Assembly (NCBI RefSeq): GCF_965228705.1
Contig: NZ_OZ245832.1
Location: 930,001-994,000 of the forward strand
Source of the DNA: Croceimicrobium sp965228705
GTDB taxonomy: Bacteria; Bacteroidota; Bacteroidia; Flavobacteriales; Schleiferiaceae
Direction: 5' to 3'
Length of the DNA: 64,000 bases
Shown here piece after piece: positions 60,842 through 64,000 of the stretch (within the stretch, counting starts at the first letter, position 1; each line of letters opens with the position of its first letter). The notes under the pieces are model-generated. The model did not search any database. It saw nothing but the letters and a program-made list of their open reading frames with translations, and was not told the DNA's origin. The position numbers and the translations under genes are program-made.

Positions 60842-61732
60842 ATGAAAGAAACAGCAACCATACTATTTTCACTTCCCGGCAATGAGGATCTTACCGAAAA
60901 ACTCAGCCGGTTATTAAATGCTGAAGTGGGCGAGACCTCCATCCGTCAATTTCCCGATGGTGAAACCTACGTACGTATCTTATCAGAAGTAAAGGATAAG
61001 TGCGTGGTGTTGGTAAGTACACTGCACCAGCCGGATGAAAAACTCCTTCCCCTCTATTTTTTAAGCAAAACAGCTAAGAGCTTAGGCGCAAAATGTACTT
61101 GTTTGGTAGCACCCTACCTCGCCTACATGAGACAGGACAAGGTCTTCAAGCCTGGCGAAGGTGTTACTTCTCAGTACTTCGGGCAACTGATTTCTGGATT
61201 TGCTGATAGCCTGGTAACTGTCGATCCGCACTTACACCGCAGAAGTTCCCTTTCTGAGGTGTACAGTATCCCTTCGGAAGTTGTTCATGCAGCTCATTCA
61301 ATTTCAAGGTGGATTAAAGAAAATATTGAAAACCCCGTACTAGTGGGTCCTGACAGCGAAAGCGAACAATGGGTATCGCAAGTAGCAGAAGATGCCGGGG
61401 CACCCTTTATGGTGCTGGAAAAAACCCGCCACGGAGATCGCGATGTGGAAGTTTCAGTGCCCGAGGTAGAAGCATATAAAAGCCACACTCCTGTATTAGT
61501 GGACGATATCATCAGCACTGCCCGTACGATGATTGAAACCGTAGAGCATCTAAAAAAGGCCGGGATGAAGCCGCCCGTTTGCATTGGGGTACACGCGGTA
61601 TTCGCAGGTAACGCTTATGAAGAGTTGAAAAAGGTTGGGGCCAAAGTGGTCACCTGCAACACCATTCCGCACGAAAGCAACCGGATAGATTTGAGCAGCC
61701 AGTTGGCGGCAAGAATATTAGCAACTATGTAG
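60842..61732 (+). CDS. prs: Ribose-phosphate pyrophosphokinase (PRPP synthetase), short form
   Basis: A 296-residue enzyme that transfers pyrophosphate from ATP to ribose 5-phosphate, giving PRPP and AMP. The PRPP-binding loop VLVDDIISTARTM near residue 220, the FPDGETYVRI strand near residue 40 and the flexible-loop HGDRDVEV region near residue 197 are visible. It is shorter than housekeeping bacterial Prs (about 315), closer to archaeal forms. AMP, its product, is the substrate of the enzyme encoded upstream, which suggests an AMP/PRPP cycle. Confidence 0.9.
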   Translation: MKETATILFSLPGNEDLTEKLSRLLNAEVGETSIRQFPDGETYVRILSEVKDKCVVLVSTLHQPDEKLLPLYFLSKTAKSLGAKCTCLVAPYLAYMRQDKVFKPGEGVTSQYFGQLISGFADSLVTVDPHLHRRSSLSEVYSIPSEVVHAAHSISRWIKENIENPVLVGPDSESEQWVSQVAEDAGAPFMVLEKTRHGDRDVEVSVPEVEAYKSHTPVLVDDIISTARTMIETVEHLKKAGMKPPVCIGVHAVFAGNAYEELKKVGAKVVTCNTIPHESNRIDLSSQLAARILATM

Positions 61733-61733
61733 C

Positions 61734-62390
61734 ATGATTAAAACTTTGTTTTATATATCAACACTATTAGTGACCTGCATGGCGCACGGGCAGGACATGC
61801 TCATTGAACAGATTGCAGGCAAAGAGATAACCAGGAGTGCTTATAATAAAGAAAAGGAGCTTATCTCCAGGCAGGTCTTTAAGGTAGGGCCAATGCAGGA
61901 CAATGATAATCGGCTGCGAGTAGAGCTGCAGATGAATCTGTATGATGGAGATGGCAATCTTTCCAAAAGCTACACCACACTGTATGTCTGCGAACCGGGT
62001 AAATCGGATGTGTTACTCAGTGTTTTTCCTTTTGCCCGTAAAGCCGATGCGGAATATGTGATAGATGCTTCGTCCCCGGGGTTCAAACGGCTTTATGATT
62101 TTGAGCCGGATGATAAAATACTGGAAGACCTCAGCCTTGAAATGTCTATAGAGTCTGGCCTGTTAGGCTTTTTCGGCTCCAAAAATATCATGTCGATAAC
62201 TGAGCGTAAGCTGAGCCAAAATAAAAACGGTTTTACGCTAAAATCCAATATCACTATTAAAGCCTACCTCTGGGGGATGAAAGTAAAAACCATTCGATAC
62301 AAAGTAACCGAAAAACTCGACCCCAATAAACAACTGCTGAACCAGATGTTTATGGCTGAAGACGGTAGTTATTTTTTAATGAACTATTGA
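61734..62390 (+). CDS. Exported hypothetical protein, 218 residues
   Basis: A signal peptide (residues 1-19, ending AHGQ) precedes a mature region rich in beta-strand and charged segments, without cysteine pairs or a recognisable motif. I do not assign a family. It starts 1 bp after the prs stop and 12 bp before the next gene, so it is probably co-transcribed. Confidence 0.55.
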   Translation: MIKTLFYISTLLVTCMAHGQDMLIEQIAGKEITRSAYNKEKELISRQVFKVGPMQDNDNRLRVELQMNLYDGDGNLSKSYTTLYVCEPGKSDVLLSVFPFARKADAEYVIDASSPGFKRLYDFEPDDKILEDLSLEMSIESGLLGFFGSKNIMSITERKLSQNKNGFTLKSNITIKAYLWGMKVKTIRYKVTEKLDPNKQLLNQMFMAEDGSYFLMNY

Positions 62391-62402
62391 AACACAAAAA
62401 AT

Positions 62403-63092
62403 ATGAATACGCAACACAAAATGAACTACGTGATTACCTGGGTAAGGCCACTATTCCTGCTGATCTTTTTCTTTTCGGCAATAGCCGTTTTTGCTCATGG
62501 CGGTGAAGATCATGACAAAATGGACGACAAAGAGCAGCAGGTGGAACAGGTACAGGATAGTCACAACGTCCAAAACGAAGAAAACCACGCGCATACCGCC
62601 ACTGGTGATAAACCGATAAAAGCGGACTTTGATGATTTTCCCAATCTGCACCCACTTTTAGTGCATTTCCCTATTGTATTGTTACTAATGGCTGCCCTAT
62701 TGGCTATAGGCAACATCTTCTTTCTTAAAAAAGAGCTGGACTGGGTAGTAACCTTTTTTGCAGGCCTGGGCGCTTTGGGGGCTTATGCAGCGGGCCGCTG
62801 GTTTCATCCACATGCACATGATCTTACCGGGCATATGCAGGCTGTGCTCGACCAGCATGATCTCTTTGCCGACTGGACCATTTGGCTGAGTATTTCTGCC
62901 TTTGTTTTACAGCTAATCAGTCAGTTTGTCCTCAAACAAAAAAGGTGGGCTGTGATAGTGGTCAGTCTTGTATTGATTGGAGCGGCTTATGCTGTCAGCC
63001 AGGCAGGCCATTATGGTTCACAACTGGTGCATATAGAAGGCGTGGGGCCCAAAGGAAATTACCTGGAAACAGAAGAAGGACACAGTCATTAA
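62403..63092 (+). CDS. DUF2231-like membrane protein with His-rich leader region
   Basis: A 229-residue protein with an N-terminal hydrophobic segment (residues 13-31), a His/acidic stretch (HGGEDHDKMDDKEQ and NHAHTATGD, residues 32-71), then FPNLHPLLVHFPIVLLLMAALL at about residues 80-101, the DUF2231 signature, and about four membrane helices. DUF2231 proteins are often found with c-type cytochromes or copper proteins and are of unknown function. It directly precedes the multicopper oxidase gene (35 bp). Confidence 0.72.
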   Translation: MNTQHKMNYVITWVRPLFLLIFFFSAIAVFAHGGEDHDKMDDKEQQVEQVQDSHNVQNEENHAHTATGDKPIKADFDDFPNLHPLLVHFPIVLLLMAALLAIGNIFFLKKELDWVVTFFAGLGALGAYAAGRWFHPHAHDLTGHMQAVLDQHDLFADWTIWLSISAFVLQLISQFVLKQKRWAVIVVSLVLIGAAYAVSQAGHYGSQLVHIEGVGPKGNYLETEEGHSH

Positions 63093-63127
63093 TAAATCTT
63101 TCAAATCAATTGCATTCAATCGATAAA

Positions 63128-64000
63128 ATGATGAGAAAACAACATTTACTTGTGATAGCCGTGTTATTGACCCTCGCCAATTCTTTATCGGCCCAGACTG
63201 ATACCACCGAATATCACTTGACCATAGAGCAGGCAACGGTTAATAAAGCGGGGAAAGATATAGAAGGTATGACTATAAACGGTAGCATACCGGGTCCAAC
63301 CTTACGATTTACCGAAGGTGATTATGCGGTAATTTATGTGGAAAATAAAATGGATGTTGAGACTTCAGTGCACTGGCACGGACTGTTGCTACCCAATTTT
63401 TATGATGGAGTACCATATTTAACTACGCCTCCTATCCTGCCTAGTACCACCTTTAAATATGAGTTTCCTCTGAAACAGGCTGGCACCTATTGGTATCATT
63501 CCCACACTTTGCTTCAGGAGCAAAGTGGCGTATATGGTTCTATTATCATTGAGCCTAAAGAAGAAACCCTGGAATACGATCACGATCTGGTGCTGGTGCT
63601 CAGCGACTGGACCAATCAGAAACCCATGAACGTACTTCGCAACCTGAAAAGAGGCAATGAGTGGTACGGCATAAAGAAAGGTACTTCGGTACCACTAAGC
63701 CGGGTAATTGGCCGGGGCGGTTTTGGTGCACAGCTAAACTTTTGGCGCCAGCGGATGGAAGGAGCAGATATTGCGGACATATACTACAACGCATTTCTTT
63801 CCAATGGAGAGCCTGTCCAACATTATGACCAGTTTAAACCGGGTGAAAAAATAAGGTTGCGGATCATCAATGCTGCGGCCTCCTCTCAATTCTGGGTAAC
63901 CTTTGGAGGTGAAGACCCCTTACTGGTAGCTGCCGATGGCCCCAGGGTGGTACCAGTGCCTCATAACAAAACCTTCATCGCCATTGCAGAAACCTATGAC
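63128..64000 (+). CDS. Multicopper oxidase (CopA-type), 3' end outside the window
   Basis: Open from ATG 63128 to the window edge without a stop. A signal peptide (residues 1-22, ending SLSAQ) precedes cupredoxin domains. The T2/T3 copper ligands are visible as HWHGLLLP and WYHSHTLLQEQSG. The remaining copper sites near the C-terminus are beyond the window. By analogy with CopA and PcoA it would oxidise Cu(I) to Cu(II) in the periplasm. It ends the visible part of the copper island. Confidence 0.88.
   Translation, partial: MMRKQHLLVIAVLLTLANSLSAQTDTTEYHLTIEQATVNKAGKDIEGMTINGSIPGPTLRFTEGDYAVIYVENKMDVETSVHWHGLLLPNFYDGVPYLTTPPILPSTTFKYEFPLKQAGTYWYHSHTLLQEQSGVYGSIIIEPKEETLEYDHDLVLVLSDWTNQKPMNVLRNLKRGNEWYGIKKGTSVPLSRVIGRGGFGAQLNFWRQRMEGADIADIYYNAFLSNGEPVQHYDQFKPGEKIRLRIINAAASSQFWVTFGGEDPLLVAADGPRVVPVPHNKTFIAIAETYD

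Larger units (their letters stand above)
27379..64000 (+). mobile_element. Putative integrated genomic island at mnmE carrying metal resistance and metabolic cargo (right end not seen)
   Basis: The left boundary is the mnmE 3' end. The integration module (27656-31960) has two HTH proteins, a tyrosine recombinase, a DUF3987 ATPase and another HTH protein. Beyond a decayed YgjP gene, one strand carries copper/silver resistance and accessory metabolism up to the window edge. No relaxase, conjugation gene, plasmid origin or transposase was recognised, so the island is either degraded, mobilised in trans, or completed outside the window. It is also possible that the integration module and the cargo arrived separately. 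Confidence 0.5.

Noticed and set aside
57085..61732. A complete archaeal AMP-to-RubisCO pathway
   Set aside because: Neither ribose-1,5-bisphosphate isomerase nor RubisCO large subunit is encoded in the window.
27379..64000. A second copy of the att sequence marking the right end of the island
   Set aside because: Reading through the remaining sequence I found no convincing repeat of TTTTGTATCGGGAAGTAA; the search was by eye, so a diverged copy could be missed.
1..64000. tRNA, rRNA or CRISPR arrays
   Set aside because: No cloverleaf-like, rRNA-like or regularly spaced direct repeats were recognised by eye; a covariance-model search was not possible.

Overview
The window looks like a Bacteroidota chromosome, probably from the Flavobacteriales. 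The evidence is the set of Bacteroidota-restricted families (DUF4294, DUF3667, DUF3347, HYC_CC_PP-type proteins), weak Shine-Dalgarno sequences, and upstream elements of the TTG-N19-TAnnTTTG type typical of Bacteroidota sigma A. No rRNA, tRNA or CRISPR array was recognised.

Positions 1-27396 read as ordinary core chromosome. In order they hold: the tail of an amidohydrolase; a hypothetical gene coupled to a 38-residue membrane peptide; a membrane protein with a NarL-type sensor kinase and LuxR-type regulator; an FAD amine oxidase-like gene; a V-type ATPase operon bracketed by two universal stress protein genes (E, DUF2764, A, B, D, I, K, with a complete Na+-binding signature in subunit K); trkA-trkH for K+ uptake; small housekeeping genes (lipoprotein, thioesterase, DUF3667, DUF4294, biotin carboxylase); a 1553-residue multi-PAS protein that ends after a phosphoacceptor-like helix pair with no ATPase domain; and mnmE.

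The 3' end of mnmE looks like an attachment site, resembling the site used by Salmonella genomic island 1. Directly downstream is an integration module: a zinc-finger/HTH protein, a tyrosine recombinase, an excisionase-like HTH protein, a DUF3987 ATPase and another HTH protein. No relaxase was seen. A frameshifted, N-terminally truncated YgjP-type metallopeptidase follows.

From 32608 to the right edge every gene I accept is on the + strand and most are tightly packed or overlapping. The first part is a copper/silver resistance block: an RND efflux system whose pump keeps three methionines matching those of CusA, three DUF3347 copies, two HYC_CC_PP-type proteins, YHS-like lipoproteins, an HMA-AraC regulator, a CopZ-like HMA protein, an ArsR regulator, a lipoprotein that is about one quarter methionine, and a multicopper oxidase running off the edge. 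Interleaved is an unusual metabolic and stress block: NDH-2, a site-2 protease with CBS domains, a divergent PII protein, a stress protein, NhaA, an MFS carrier, a K+ channel, archaeal-type GAPDH, a dicarboxylate symporter, an ATP-cone/Mrr-like nuclease, a beta-CASP metallo-beta-lactamase ribonuclease, an archaeal-type AMP phosphorylase and a PRPP synthetase. The last four suggest a nucleotide-sensing and nucleotide-turnover unit carried with metal resistance; RubisCO and ribose-1,5-bisphosphate isomerase, the usual archaeal partners, are absent. A palindromic motif TGAC-N4-GTCA occurs upstream of the integration genes and of both HYC_CC_PP genes, which hints at shared control. The right end of the island was not found inside the window.
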